DNA from: Ancylomarina sp. 16SWW S1-10-2
GTDB lineage: Bacteria; Bacteroidota; Bacteroidia; Bacteroidales; Marinifilaceae
Direction: 5' to 3'
NCBI RefSeq assembly: GCF_009669305.1
Contig: NZ_SADB01000006.1
Coordinates: 264 to 64,263, forward strand
Length of the DNA stretch: 64,000 bases
The translations under genes and the position numbers were made by a program. The number at the start of each line of letters is the position of its first letter. The first letter of the stretch is position 1. The notes under the pieces are model-generated. The model worked only from the letters and a program-made list of their open reading frames with translations, was not told where the DNA came from and did not search any database. Of the stretch, positions 9,519 to 18,908 are shown one piece after another.

Positions 9519-10424
9519 TTAATCATGATTCACCTCTAATTCAAAATATTTCACTTTTGAAAAAGCATCAGAATCTTTTGTAACTAAATAATTCCCTGCC
9601 TTAAAATAGTTTTCGAATACACCCCATTTTTCAATATTAATATCATCATATACAACTGACTCTTTCTCATTCAGGATTACCTCCATTCTTCCATCGGAAA
9701 CCTTCACTTCTAAAGTGAATTTTTCAAAACCGACAGTTTCTGAAAAAGTATATCCGTTATCATCTCCCCATGCATCTGTTTCAAGTAACTCTTCATAAGT
9801 AGCATTTAGATCTTTTAGGACTTTTGTTTTTACTCTAACAGCTCCATCGGTCCAATATACTTTTAACATTGGAGGGGCATTATTATCATCTTCGCCTATT
9901 AAATCTCTCTGCTCATTAGTTAACCTACCATGAATTTGCATGATAATAGCTCTGTGATATTCACCTTCGTCATCCTTAGAGATATCTGACATAGCCAAAG
10001 TTCCTTTCATATATCCACCCTGAGCAAATGTCCAATTCGTTTCTCCCCCATCTTCAGGGTTCATTAACTCTCTTAATTCTGTTCTTGAATAAGACGTATT
10101 ATTGGTCGTTGCACCAGGATATGTATAAAATACTAAAGCTCCTTCTATAGAGTCATTATACATAAAAGGTTTTAGCGTTTCATTTGTTGCATAATCTAAA
10201 ATCTCTGGAGGTAATACTTCCGATGGGTTTCCAATCGGAAGAGTTACTTTCCAGTTGCTTAAATCAATATCTGGTAACTTATAATCATCCTGTTCTTTAG
10301 GAACAATTACTTCAGGAATAATTACATCAGAATCATCATCAGATGACCCCTTACAACTAACAATTGTTATTGCTAAACACAAAGCAAGTGTTAATAAAAT
10401 TGTACTTTTTACTGATTTAAGCAT
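9519..10424 (-). CDS. PL7 alginate lyase, lipoprotein
   Basis: 301 residues. Lipoprotein signal with lipobox IVSC (Cys24) and an Asp-rich tether, so probably surface exposed. The catalytic jelly-roll shows all three PL7 signature strands: YSRTELREL (Arg114-Thr-Glu-Leu-Arg118), MQIHG (Gln163-Ile-His165) and YFKAGNYLV (273-281; the family's usual ending is YFKAGxYxQ). Known members use the Gln, His and Tyr in these motifs for beta-elimination. QIH is often associated with guluronate-type preference, but that is only a tendency. It follows the PKD lipoprotein gene by 6 bases, so the two are surely co-transcribed. Likely the endo-acting enzyme making oligomers for SusCD uptake. Confidence 0.95.
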   Translation of the reverse strand: MLKSVKSTILLTLALCLAITIVSCKGSSDDDSDVIIPEVIVPKEQDDYKLPDIDLSNWKVTLPIGNPSEVLPPEILDYATNETLKPFMYNDSIEGALVFYTYPGATTNNTSYSRTELRELMNPEDGGETNWTFAQGGYMKGTLAMSDISKDDEGEYHRAIIMQIHGRLTNEQRDLIGEDDNNAPPMLKVYWTDGAVRVKTKVLKDLNATYEELLETDAWGDDNGYTFSETVGFEKFTLEVKVSDGRMEVILNEKESVVYDDINIEKWGVFENYFKAGNYLVTKDSDAFSKVKYFELEVNHD

Positions 10425-10430
10425 ATCTCA

Positions 10431-11315
10431 TTAATTTTCTGGTGCTACCTCAATTTCAAATGTATCTACTCTACATTCAACATCTTCATTAGTAACCATA
10501 ATAGCAACAGTTTCGTTAACTCCAGTATTAAAAGGAATTGAAACTTTTACATATGTACTTGAATCAGAAATATCAGTACCAACGTACTCACCTAATTTAG
10601 CTGCATCAGCTTCAGACAAATCAGTTATGGTTCCGCCTAAAACCTTTACGGTTAAACTACCAGGAGTACCCTCCTTCATTGTGTAGTAATAGGTAAGAAT
10701 ATAATCGGTATTTGGAGTAACAGCAATTCCATCTTGATAAGCTACTCTATCACCAGCAGAAGGAAATTTTGCTGCTTGTGATCCATCTTGAACAGGATCG
10801 TTTGTAATTTGAATTACGCCTCCAAAATCATTTCTCCAGGAATCTCTACCATCACCATTACCATCAGGTAAACTCAAATCTTCAAAACTTGCTTCTAAAA
10901 TAACAGGTACAATAGCTAGAGGTTCTTCTGGCTCAATAATTTCTATCGTTTCAGAATAAGAACTCGTTACGCCAAGTTTATCAGAAGAGGTTAAGGTTAC
11001 CGTAAAGCTTCCTTCACCCGCATAGGTATTTTTACCATCTTTCTCTGTTGATGTATTACCATCTCCAAAATCCCATACATAATCAGTAGCACTATTGGAT
11101 AAATTTGAGAATGTATAATCTTTCCATTCTTCAGCACTACCTTGACCTTGAGCATATGTAAACAAAGCACTTGGAGGTGTTCCATCTGCCTTTGAATCTG
11201 CATCAGGTAAATCGTATTCAAAATCACAAGCTGTAAAGGAAACGGCTAATACTAAAATTAACATCTTCCAAACAGAACTTTGATTTAGTTTTAAATTTAA
11301 TATGTTATTTTTCAT
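10431..11315 (-). CDS. PKD-domain surface lipoprotein, probable alginate-binding protein
   Basis: 294 residues, lipoprotein signal ending FTAC (Cys30). Residues about 45-127 form a PKD domain, recognised by DYVWDFGDGNTSTEKDGKNTY and GSFTVTLTSSDKLG. The C-terminal half (about 135-290) looks like an all-beta, carbohydrate-binding-module-like domain with conserved acidic ends but was not identified. Position right after SusD is that of SusE/F-type surface glycan-binding proteins. No catalytic signature was seen. Binding of alginate is inferred from position alone. It lies 29 bases after SusD and 6 bases before PL7. Confidence 0.8.
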   Translation of the reverse strand: MKNNILNLKLNQSSVWKMLILVLAVSFTACDFEYDLPDADSKADGTPPSALFTYAQGQGSAEEWKDYTFSNLSNSATDYVWDFGDGNTSTEKDGKNTYAGEGSFTVTLTSSDKLGVTSSYSETIEIIEPEEPLAIVPVILEASFEDLSLPDGNGDGRDSWRNDFGGVIQITNDPVQDGSQAAKFPSAGDRVAYQDGIAVTPNTDYILTYYYTMKEGTPGSLTVKVLGGTITDLSEADAAKLGEYVGTDISDSSTYVKVSIPFNTGVNETVAIMVTNEDVECRVDTFEIEVAPEN

Positions 11316-11344
11316 TTTAAATCAAATTAATTGTTAAACAAATC

Positions 11345-12778
11345 TTAGTATCCAGGATTTTGTGTCAGCAAACCATTACTTAAGTTAATTTCTCTCTGAG
11401 GTATTGGCAACAATAAATCAGTTGATGAAAAACTTCCACCTGTTTCTGTTGAAAATGCTGAAAGCACTTCTTCTGCCATTCCTAAACGAACTAAATCAAA
11501 GAATCTCTGATTTTCGAATGCGAATTCTACTCTACGCTCATTTAATAGATCAACCTTTGTAATCGTAGTCACATTATCTGTGATTCCAGCTCTATCTCTT
11601 ACTTCCATAAAAGAACTAATAGCTGCAGAATTTGATGTTTCACTAGCTCCAGCCATAATAGCTTCAACATGCATCAACAAAACATCTGCATAACGTAATA
11701 CGATCCAATCGTTCCCAGCTTTTGTAGGATCACTAGAAGTAGGTAAAATGCCTAAACTCTCATCTCCATTTGGAAGATACTTAACAACTTGATATTGTTC
11801 AGTCTGTGTTGCATCTTGACGATAAGAATACATCGTTCTATTCCCTCCCATTGCGTCTAATGCTTCACGAACATCAGCAGTAACATAGTTAACACCACTA
11901 GTTCTACCAACAGAATTTAACCATTCAGATGAGAAATTCTGACTATCATCTACTACATCTCCAATGTACTCAATCGCAAAAATAATTTCGTTATTTAGCT
12001 CATTATAGAATATATCTTTGAAATTACCTTCCAATGAATAGCCGCTACTCATCACATCTTCACATAAACCCTGCGCTAATACATAATTTTCACCTTGAGT
12101 TAAGTAAACTTTAGCTAATAATGCCTGAGCTGCAGCTTTTGAAGCTCTACCCTTATAACTATTATCAAGATTAGCAATTGCAGTTTGTAAATCTGATTCA
12201 ATTAAGTCATAAATTGTTGCAGTAGCCACACGTGTATATGATATTTCTCCATCTGATACGCTAATTTCTTTGTCTACCAAAGGAACATCACCAAACAATC
12301 TTACCAAATTGAAATACGTATAAGCTCTTACAAACTTTGCTTCACCTTCAAACGCTCCTCTAGCACCTTCACTAGCTGCATCTAATTTATCTAGAACTAA
12401 ATTTGCTCTATAAATGACGTTATAACAACTAGCATAATAATCAGCTAGCCTACCATTTGTAGCTTCAACAGTAAAAGTATCAAACTGCGCGTCTTCACCT
12501 TCACTACCTTTAGTACGAGTGTTGTCGCTTCTCATTTCAGTTACATAAAATTCATACATTACGCCATGATTATCGTCTGTATCTGTAGAATTTATTCCCT
12601 GAATACCATCATACATATTTATTAATCCTGCTTCTAATTCTGAATCATCAGAAAAGAAGCTTTCAGAAGTTATCGCTCCCGTAGGATCTGGACTCAAAAA
12701 GGAGTCTTCACAAGCAGTGAATACTACTAAGATTAGAAGCACTGCTATTTTGCTTATATATTTGATCATGTCTATCAT
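11345..12778 (-). CDS. SusD/RagB-type glycan-binding lipoprotein of the alginate locus
   Basis: 477 residues. Two possible ATGs (12778 and 12769); both precede the same lipoprotein signal ending VFTAC. The N-terminal TPR-rich region carries AKFVRAYTYFNLVRLFGDVPLV, and the C-terminus carries RRVEFAFENQRFFDLVRLG and LLPIPQREINLS, all typical of SusD/RagB proteins. It would sit as an extracellular lid over the SusC channel and bind alginate oligomers. Start is 13 bases after the SusC stop, so the pair is tightly coupled. The family is certain; ligand is inferred from the lyases downstream. Confidence 0.95.
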   Translation of the reverse strand: MIDMIKYISKIAVLLILVVFTACEDSFLSPDPTGAITSESFFSDDSELEAGLINMYDGIQGINSTDTDDNHGVMYEFYVTEMRSDNTRTKGSEGEDAQFDTFTVEATNGRLADYYASCYNVIYRANLVLDKLDAASEGARGAFEGEAKFVRAYTYFNLVRLFGDVPLVDKEISVSDGEISYTRVATATIYDLIESDLQTAIANLDNSYKGRASKAAAQALLAKVYLTQGENYVLAQGLCEDVMSSGYSLEGNFKDIFYNELNNEIIFAIEYIGDVVDDSQNFSSEWLNSVGRTSGVNYVTADVREALDAMGGNRTMYSYRQDATQTEQYQVVKYLPNGDESLGILPTSSDPTKAGNDWIVLRYADVLLMHVEAIMAGASETSNSAAISSFMEVRDRAGITDNVTTITKVDLLNERRVEFAFENQRFFDLVRLGMAEEVLSAFSTETGGSFSSTDLLLPIPQREINLSNGLLTQNPGY

Positions 12779-12791
12779 ATTTTTTTTTAGA

Positions 12792-15700
12792 TTAAAAATC
12801 TAAGTTAACACCTACACTTATTGTTCTATAAATCGGAGATCCCGCTCTCTGATAACCGTAAGTAGTTGGAGAAGTAGAATCTACAGACTCAGGATTATAA
12901 CCTGTATAATTATCCGCTGTAAAATACAGTAAGTTTTGTGCAGACACATAAACTCTTGCTTTTTCAATAAAAGTTCTTCCCAATAATTCGTTTCCAAATG
13001 AGTATCCAATATTCACATTTCTTAATGCTATATATGATGCATCCTGAACAATATCATCTGTAAATATTTTTTGCTTAATAAATTCTTGATTTGGTGTAAT
13101 TGTTGGATCAAAATCTTGTGAACTATTAAATTGATTAAACATATATTGATCTCCCATATTTCTTACCTCAGCTCCATGTGATCCTTGGAACATAAAACTA
13201 AAGTCAAAGTTTTTATATTTGAAATCACTAGAAAAACTCCAAATTAATTCTGGATAAGGGTTACCTAGAATTGCTTTATCTTCATCATCAATGATACCAT
13301 CACCATTTAAATCTTTTACATAAACATCTTGAGCTTCTGCTCCAACTGGATGGTAAGGATTATTTATATATTCTAAGGGAATATCTTTATCAACTACCCA
13401 ACCGTAGAATGATGAAATTGGCTTACCTTCCTGATTAATCCATTCAGCAGCTCTTTTTGAGTCAACACTTTGAATTTGACCATTAGATTCAGCAAAATCT
13501 GTTAACTTGTTTTTATTCTTAGAAGCTATGAAAGTACCAGTCCAAGTTAAATCATTAGTTATTTTAACTCTAGACCTCAATTCAAGCTCAATACCACTAT
13601 TTTCTACCTCACCTCTATTGATTAGAGCAGCATCAAAACCAGTAGTCCATGAAACAGGATTTGATAAAATTAGGTCTTCACTCGTTCTCTTATAATAATC
13701 TACCGAACCTGAAAGTAAACCTCCAAGAAGGGTGAAATCAAGACCAGGATTAAATTCTACAGATTTTTCCCATCCTAAATCTGGATTTGAAATATTAATT
13801 GCATTAAAACCAGTAGCAGCTGAACCATTTACAATCGCTGAAGAAGTTTCTAACAATGCTAAATAAGGATAATTTTCTTCGTAAACTGAGGATGCATCAA
13901 TTGCATTATTACCCGTTACACCATAACTAAATCGAAGTTTTAAATTATCTATAACATCATTATCTACTAAGAAATCTTCTTGTGTAAGTCTCCAACCCAC
14001 TGAAAATGCAGTAAAGTCACCATATTTAGTATCCGCTCCAAAACGTGAACTACCATCACGTCTGTAACTAACTGATGCCAAATACTTATCTTTGAACGCA
14101 TAGTTAACCCTACCTGTGAACGATAATAAACGATCTTCGTATTCACCAGATTCAGCTGAACTGATTGTACCTGCTGCGCTCATATTTTTAATGTAATCAA
14201 ATGCATAATCTGTTCCATTAGCCGAAGAGAACTCAGTTTCCCAAGTTTCTACTGACACACCTAAAATAGCACTAATGTCGTGATCACCCATTCTTTTACT
14301 GTAGCTAAAGAAGTTATCATTCACCAAGTGAATACTATTTGTATTTGATTCAAACAACTGAGTATTACTAGCACCGTTTCTGTGTGCTAAAGGTCCTTGC
14401 CATCTTCTAACATCCGTATTCTGGAAAGAACCACCAATTGTAGTCTTAAAGTTTAATCCCTTCATTATTTTATACTTTGCATAAACGCTACCATACAATT
14501 TGAGTTTCTTGTAAGTATAATCTCTTTCCTTAATTTTAGCATATGGATTTACATTTGAAGTATTACTAATATCTACTTCTTCACCATTCAACATATAATT
14601 ATCAAAATGACGCTGTTTTGCATAATCACCGACTTTTACATCAGGATAAGTAGATTTATCAACATATTGAATATTATCATCAGTAATATATGTTGGTAAC
14701 CAAACCGTTTGACGTAAGATATCATGTGTTGAACCATCAAATCTTCTTCTATCAGAATATGTAGGTGATAAATTGACTCCCAATGAGAATTTATCAGAAA
14801 TCTTCGTATCTAATTTTAATTTTAGACCATACTTTTTATAATCATCAGTTAATAATACGCCTTCATCATGTAAATAATTTAAAGCAGTACTAAATTTTGT
14901 GTTCTCGTTTCCACCTCTTGCACTAATTGAATGATTTTGAATAGTACCACCATCAAAAATAACATCCGTCCAAGGTCTATCAACACCTATCATCTGCTTA
15001 TATTGTGTTTTAGCTGAAAGTACACCATTAGCAGCTAATTCAGCAGCAGCAGTTTCAGCAAGTGAAAAATCGTAAGCATCACTTATACGAGCTTCTTTAA
15101 ACCCGATATAAGAATTGTAGTTAAACTTAGTTTTTCCTGCTTTACCTTCCTTTGATGTAATCATGATTACACCATTTGCACCTCTTGAACCATAAATTGC
15201 AGCCGAAGCAGCATCTTTTAAAACTTCAAATGAAGCGACATCATTCATATCTAAGTTACCAAGGTAATCAGCATCAACAACGATACCATCAACAACAATT
15301 AATGGACTAGAACTACCACTTATAGATCCTGTTCCTCTAATTCTAATCGTTGGCGCTGTACCTGCTCCTCCATCGGTAGCTTGTATATTAACACCTGATA
15401 TTCTACCAACCAAGGCGTCATCAACACGAGCTACAGCTACCTGCTCCATATTCTCATTAACAACTTTTGAAATAGCTCCAGTAAGATGTGATTTCTTTTG
15501 AGTACCATAACCAACAACAACAACTTCCTCAAGATTTTCGGTATCGGATTTCATAACAACATTAAGACTAGTTAATGTTCCAACTAGTTTCTCAATGCTT
15601 ACGTACCCAATAAACGAGAAGACAATCGTGCTTTCTTCCCCAGAAACACTTAATGAGTAATTTCCATCAAAGTCTGTAACTGTACCATTCGTAGTACCTT

Positions 15701-15836
15701 TTTCATATACACTCACTCCTATTATAGGTGAGTTATCCGCCTTATCAACAACATTCCCCGTAATCGTTTGCTGAGCAAACAAAAAGGAAGAAAATCCAGT
15801 TAATAAAACCACTAGCATTAGGATTTTTCTTTTCAT
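12792..15836 (-). CDS. SusC/RagA-type TonB-dependent transporter of the alginate locus
   Basis: 1014 residues. Signal peptide (to about residue 21, FLFAQQ), a carboxypeptidase-regulatory-like domain (about 24-100) with TITGNVVDKADNSPIIGVSV, a TonB box/plug region opening with EEVVVVGYGTQKKSHLTGAI, plug segment ending GVIMITSKEGKAG, and a 22-strand outer-membrane barrel ending in aromatic SVGVNLDF. No STN domain, so unlike the second SusC in the window it is not built to signal to an anti-sigma factor; control is expected from the adjacent GntR repressor. First structural gene of the operon; 185 bases separate it from gntR. Confidence 0.96.
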   Translation of the reverse strand: MKRKILMLVVLLTGFSSFLFAQQTITGNVVDKADNSPIIGVSVYEKGTTNGTVTDFDGNYSLSVSGEESTIVFSFIGYVSIEKLVGTLTSLNVVMKSDTENLEEVVVVGYGTQKKSHLTGAISKVVNENMEQVAVARVDDALVGRISGVNIQATDGGAGTAPTIRIRGTGSISGSSSPLIVVDGIVVDADYLGNLDMNDVASFEVLKDAASAAIYGSRGANGVIMITSKEGKAGKTKFNYNSYIGFKEARISDAYDFSLAETAAAELAANGVLSAKTQYKQMIGVDRPWTDVIFDGGTIQNHSISARGGNENTKFSTALNYLHDEGVLLTDDYKKYGLKLKLDTKISDKFSLGVNLSPTYSDRRRFDGSTHDILRQTVWLPTYITDDNIQYVDKSTYPDVKVGDYAKQRHFDNYMLNGEEVDISNTSNVNPYAKIKERDYTYKKLKLYGSVYAKYKIMKGLNFKTTIGGSFQNTDVRRWQGPLAHRNGASNTQLFESNTNSIHLVNDNFFSYSKRMGDHDISAILGVSVETWETEFSSANGTDYAFDYIKNMSAAGTISSAESGEYEDRLLSFTGRVNYAFKDKYLASVSYRRDGSSRFGADTKYGDFTAFSVGWRLTQEDFLVDNDVIDNLKLRFSYGVTGNNAIDASSVYEENYPYLALLETSSAIVNGSAATGFNAINISNPDLGWEKSVEFNPGLDFTLLGGLLSGSVDYYKRTSEDLILSNPVSWTTGFDAALINRGEVENSGIELELRSRVKITNDLTWTGTFIASKNKNKLTDFAESNGQIQSVDSKRAAEWINQEGKPISSFYGWVVDKDIPLEYINNPYHPVGAEAQDVYVKDLNGDGIIDDEDKAILGNPYPELIWSFSSDFKYKNFDFSFMFQGSHGAEVRNMGDQYMFNQFNSSQDFDPTITPNQEFIKQKIFTDDIVQDASYIALRNVNIGYSFGNELLGRTFIEKARVYVSAQNLLYFTADNYTGYNPESVDSTSPTTYGYQRAGSPIYRTISVGVNLDF

Positions 15837-16021
15837 TTCACTTGTTTTAGTAAAATTGGTTAGATTAAAAATTTACACGTCATACTTATCTGATGTTAAA
15901 TAAGGTCTGGGGCCCATCTTGACAGTCCTTAACACAAAAAGTATACGCAATTATTAAAACTGCTTTTTATTATTCCACTTGCTTCATACTGAAACTTATA
16001 AATAATCAGTAAGATTCAAAT

Positions 16022-16735
16022 TTAGAGATTACGTTTTTTTCTACTGAATTCTAAAACATCGCTTAAATGTTCCTTCATATATTTAGCTGCTAAATTGGGA
16101 TCACCTTCTTTAATAGCATTAAATATATTTCTATGCTCGACAAAAGATTTCTTAACTCCAACGTTTGCACATACATGTTCACGTCTATAAATTTCAAGAA
16201 TATCAGGAAGCACAATTAACAATAAAGTTTTACTAACTGAATTGTGACTTGCTTCTGCTATTTTTAAATGGAATAAAAAATCTTCATTCTCAGGAGGTAG
16301 ATTTTGGTGGACCTTATCTTCATAAGCCTTACAAGCTTCTTCCAAACTCTTCAAATCTTCATCGTTTCTTCTTAAGGCTGCATTTTCAACTGAAGAAATC
16401 TCTAGAAAACATCTTGTCTCAACTAAAGAGTAAAAATCTGGATCTTCTATCTTCATAACATTAGTAATTAAACCTTTCATGGCTGCTATATCAGCACCTT
16501 TAACAAATACCCCACTTTGTGGATTCGTTGTTACAATGCCATAAAATTCTAATTTTCTAATTGCATTTCTGATATGCGTTCTACCAACACTAAACTTTTC
16601 TGAAAGCTTTCTCTCCGATGGTAATTTATCTCCAGGATTTAAATACCCAGCAATAATCAAATCTCTAATCTGACGGATAATCTTATCCACTGGACTTTCA
16701 ACCTCTATTGCTTTAAAATTATCTAATATCTCCAT
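16022..16735 (-). CDS. GntR/FadR-family transcriptional regulator of the alginate locus
   Basis: 237 residues. Winged helix (about 14-82) with DKIIRQIRDLIIAGYLNPGD and KLPSERKLSEKFSVGRTHIR; FCD effector domain (about 95-225) with metal-type residues in FLFHLKIAEASHN, VEHRNIF and KYMKEH. FadR-type FCD regulators of uronate loci usually repress until a sugar-acid intermediate is bound; this one probably responds to an alginate breakdown product such as KDG or DEH. It is encoded just upstream of susC in the same direction. Its own upstream region has a perfect 26-bp palindrome and a second TGGT-N2-ACCA site over the predicted promoter, suggesting autoregulation. A decayed paralog lies near 27000. 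Confidence 0.93.
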   Translation of the reverse strand: MEILDNFKAIEVESPVDKIIRQIRDLIIAGYLNPGDKLPSERKLSEKFSVGRTHIRNAIRKLEFYGIVTTNPQSGVFVKGADIAAMKGLITNVMKIEDPDFYSLVETRCFLEISSVENAALRRNDEDLKSLEEACKAYEDKVHQNLPPENEDFLFHLKIAEASHNSVSKTLLLIVLPDILEIYRREHVCANVGVKKSFVEHRNIFNAIKEGDPNLAAKYMKEHLSDVLEFSRKKRNL

Positions 16736-16775
16736 AATCTTATTTTGCCTACTAGCATCTGCTAGCCCTGTAACT

Positions 16776-16785
16776 GGTACACCAA
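16776..16785. promoter_or_regulatory. Possible second FadR-type operator over gntR promoter
   Basis: TGGTACACCA has the same TGGT-N2-ACCA core as the large palindrome upstream. It is embedded in a wider imperfect inverted repeat, GTAACTGGT (16771-16779) and ACCAAAGTTAC (16782-16792), and overlaps the predicted -7 element of gntR, a natural place for repression. Confidence 0.45.
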
Positions 16786-16812
16786 AGTTACAAAACTTTT
16801 TTATCTATCAAA
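16784..16812 (-). promoter_or_regulatory. Predicted gntR promoter (Bacteroidota sigma-A type)
   Basis: Read on the minus strand: -33 TTTG (16812-16809), 17-base spacer, -7 TAACTTTG (16791-16784), matching TAnnTTTG. The spacer is a little short of the usual 19-21. Transcription would start near 16777, about 40 bases before the gntR ATG. Confidence 0.4.
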
Positions 16813-16857
16813 ATATATTCTATAGCCTTCAATCTATAACGCACAAATAAAATCGCC

Positions 16858-16900
16858 ACAAACCCCCATACTAAAGGTATGCAAAGGTTTGTTTTTTTTT
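16858..16900 (+). terminator. Hairpin with T-run upstream of gntR, plus strand
   Basis: ACAAACC (16858-16864) pairs with GGTTTGT (16886-16892), with an inner CATAC/GTATG stem and a small internal loop, followed by a T-run to 16900. No plus-strand gene precedes it, so it either ends an antisense RNA or is a structural element upstream of the regulator. Confidence 0.4.
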
Positions 16901-16965
16901 CAATTTTTTAGATTAACAATGTTAAAAGTTGTAATTATTATCAAATATTCACTAAATATCCGCCC

Positions 16966-16991
16966 AATACAATTGGTCGACCAATTGTATT
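16966..16991. promoter_or_regulatory. Perfect 26-bp palindrome, probable GntR/FadR operator
   Basis: Half-site AATACAATTGGTC followed by its exact reverse complement, centred between 16978 and 16979. The core TGGTCGACCA fits the TNGTNNNACNA rule of FadR-type regulators. It lies 231 bases upstream of the gntR ATG in otherwise AT-rich non-coding DNA. The same core recurs at 26736 in front of a gntR fossil, which ties the site to this regulator family. Confidence 0.8.
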
Positions 16992-17382
16992 TGATGATAA
17001 ATATCAAATAAAAGAGAAGACTATTCAAAAAAAATAAGTAAGATACATATCTGCACATATATGTCTATTTTAGCTAGTAGATAAGATTAAAGCACCTATA
17101 TTATAGCATTTAAAATTAGACCAGAAAATGATTATAAGTAATCAATACACGCAAGTGTGAGGTGGATTTGAGAGGGGATTTTTCATTCAACATGGGCAAA
17201 AGTGAATCGCAATTAGTTAGACACAACTTATAGCGTTCCTTTGCTCTTCAGATCAAAGAACTTTTCATTAAAGCCTGTTATAGATTGAAAATTAGATTTA
17301 ATCAGCGTCTAACATTAGCTTGGGTCTTCTTTTTGGATAAATTAAACGTCGCTCATTGTATATTATTTCTTAGGCGCAAAAA
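16992..17382. other. Non-coding stretch between gntR operator and redox operon terminator
   Basis: AT-rich and without a credible gene on either strand. Apart from the palindrome at its left edge and the terminator at its right edge I see no defined element. Confidence 0.5.
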
Positions 17383-17409
17383 AAGCAGTAAGGTCATGCC
17401 TCACTGCTT
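17383..17409 (-). terminator. Terminator of the redox/NifX-like operon
   Basis: AAGCAGT/ACTGCTT with an inner AGG/CCT stem; on the minus strand it is followed by seven T. It lies 128 bases after the stop of the flavoprotein gene at 17537, the last gene of the operon. Confidence 0.7.
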
Positions 17410-17536
17410 CTTCATATTTTTTTTATAATTCTGTCTTTATATTAAGACCTTACTAGCAAATCTATAAAAGACGTAATAGATCAGCATAAAACTAGTATTC
17501 ATTATATTGATTATTACGAATACCAATTAGTTTATT

Positions 17537-18883
17537 TTATTTATTCATTTTTTGCATAGCACTCATTGCAGCCATTACAATAGGGTAATTACCTGGACCT
17601 GCTGTAAGTGTAGGTTGTGTCCCGTATTGCATAATTGCCAACTCAGAAGCTGTCATATTCTTCTGAATAGCTAAACCTAGTATATTTATCATTTCGCCCG
17701 TTGAATGTCCTCCAATAATTTGAGCACCTAGAATAATACCACTTCCTTTTGAGAAAATTAATTTAACGATCTGTTTCGATGTGTTTGGTAATAGAGCTGG
17801 ATGATGATTGACTCCCACATTTTGACCTATAATAATATGAAAACTTTCAGCATTAGCTTGCATTTCGGTTAATCCTGCTGCTCCCATCGATATATCACCT
17901 AATGAAGTTGAAAAAATAGCGATACTACCTTTTGTTTGTCTAATGACATTAAGATTATATAAATTCATTCCGGCAATGCGCGCTTCCGAAGCTCCTGTTG
18001 AAGCAAGCATTAACCTCGATTGTTTTTGAGTAAAGAAATCTTTATGCTCAACACAATCCCCCACTGCAGATATATCTTTTATGCTAGTTCTTAGGTATTC
18101 ATCAGTAACAATTCCTCCATAAATCCCAATATTCAAACCACAATCTTTAGCCAAAGCTATATTGGGTCTATAACCAATAGCAAGAATCACCCTATCGGCT
18201 TTAATGACTTCGCCACTTTTTAATTTCACACCTGAGACATTACCATTTTCACCTAATATTTTATCGACCATTGTGTTGGTGTGAATATCAACGCCATGAT
18301 TTGTCAACACTTCAGAAACAGGAGTAATCATATCTTTATCAAAAGCCAAAGGTAAAATTGAATCCATTGCTTCGATTAATGTTACTTTCCCATCCAGTTT
18401 TGATAGTTCATCACCCATCTCAACACCAATAAAACCAGCTCCGATAATAACAATATCTTTCCCTTTTTCTAATATTGGCTGAATTGATTTAATGTATTCC
18501 AATTCTTTTCGAATTGTTACTACACCATCTAAGTCAGCACCTTCAATAGTTGGAACAAATGGCGTAGAACCAGTAGCTACAATCAACTTTTCATAGTAAA
18601 CCTCACTACTGTTTTTTAAAGTCAAACATTTTTTATCACTATCAATCTTGGTTACCTCGTCGATAAGAAAATCGACTCCCATTTTCTTAGCAGGTTCTAT
18701 GCTTTTAATATTATCCTCAACACGTTTAAGCGTCCCAAAAGTATAAGGTATACCACAAGGAATAAGAGACTCTGGCTCTTTTCTTATAACTAATACTGAT
18801 TTATCCTTATTGAGCATTTTGGCCGACAAAGCAGCAGTTCCACCAGCAGGATTACCTCCAATAATAACAATATCGTAATTCAT
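17537..18883 (-). CDS. CoA-disulfide reductase / NADH oxidase-type flavoprotein
   Basis: 448 residues of the pyridine nucleotide-disulfide oxidoreductase group with one active cysteine. FAD-binding IIGGNPAGGTAA (7-18), redox Cys43 in PCGIPY, ATGSTPFVP before the second Rossmann fold IIGAGFIGVEMGDEL, the FAD contact SAVGDCVE, and a C-terminal dimerization domain. The single cysteine at position 43 is where CoA-disulfide reductases and NADH oxidases/peroxidases carry theirs; a CXXXXC pair is absent. Likely reduces a small thiol disulfide, sulfur species or oxygen in the cytoplasm. The next gene upstream encodes a CoA-binding protein, which favours a CoA-linked role. Exact substrate is open. Confidence 0.85.
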   Translation of the reverse strand: MNYDIVIIGGNPAGGTAALSAKMLNKDKSVLVIRKEPESLIPCGIPYTFGTLKRVEDNIKSIEPAKKMGVDFLIDEVTKIDSDKKCLTLKNSSEVYYEKLIVATGSTPFVPTIEGADLDGVVTIRKELEYIKSIQPILEKGKDIVIIGAGFIGVEMGDELSKLDGKVTLIEAMDSILPLAFDKDMITPVSEVLTNHGVDIHTNTMVDKILGENGNVSGVKLKSGEVIKADRVILAIGYRPNIALAKDCGLNIGIYGGIVTDEYLRTSIKDISAVGDCVEHKDFFTQKQSRLMLASTGASEARIAGMNLYNLNVIRQTKGSIAIFSTSLGDISMGAAGLTEMQANAESFHIIIGQNVGVNHHPALLPNTSKQIVKLIFSKGSGIILGAQIIGGHSTGEMINILGLAIQKNMTASELAIMQYGTQPTLTAGPGNYPIVMAAMSAMQKMNK

Positions 18884-18908
18884 TTTTATTGTGTATTTAA
18901 GTTTACTA

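Noticed and set aside
15837-16021. GntR operator before susC
   Set aside because: No GGTNNACC dyad was found; the GGGGCCC stretch near 15909 does not share the core.
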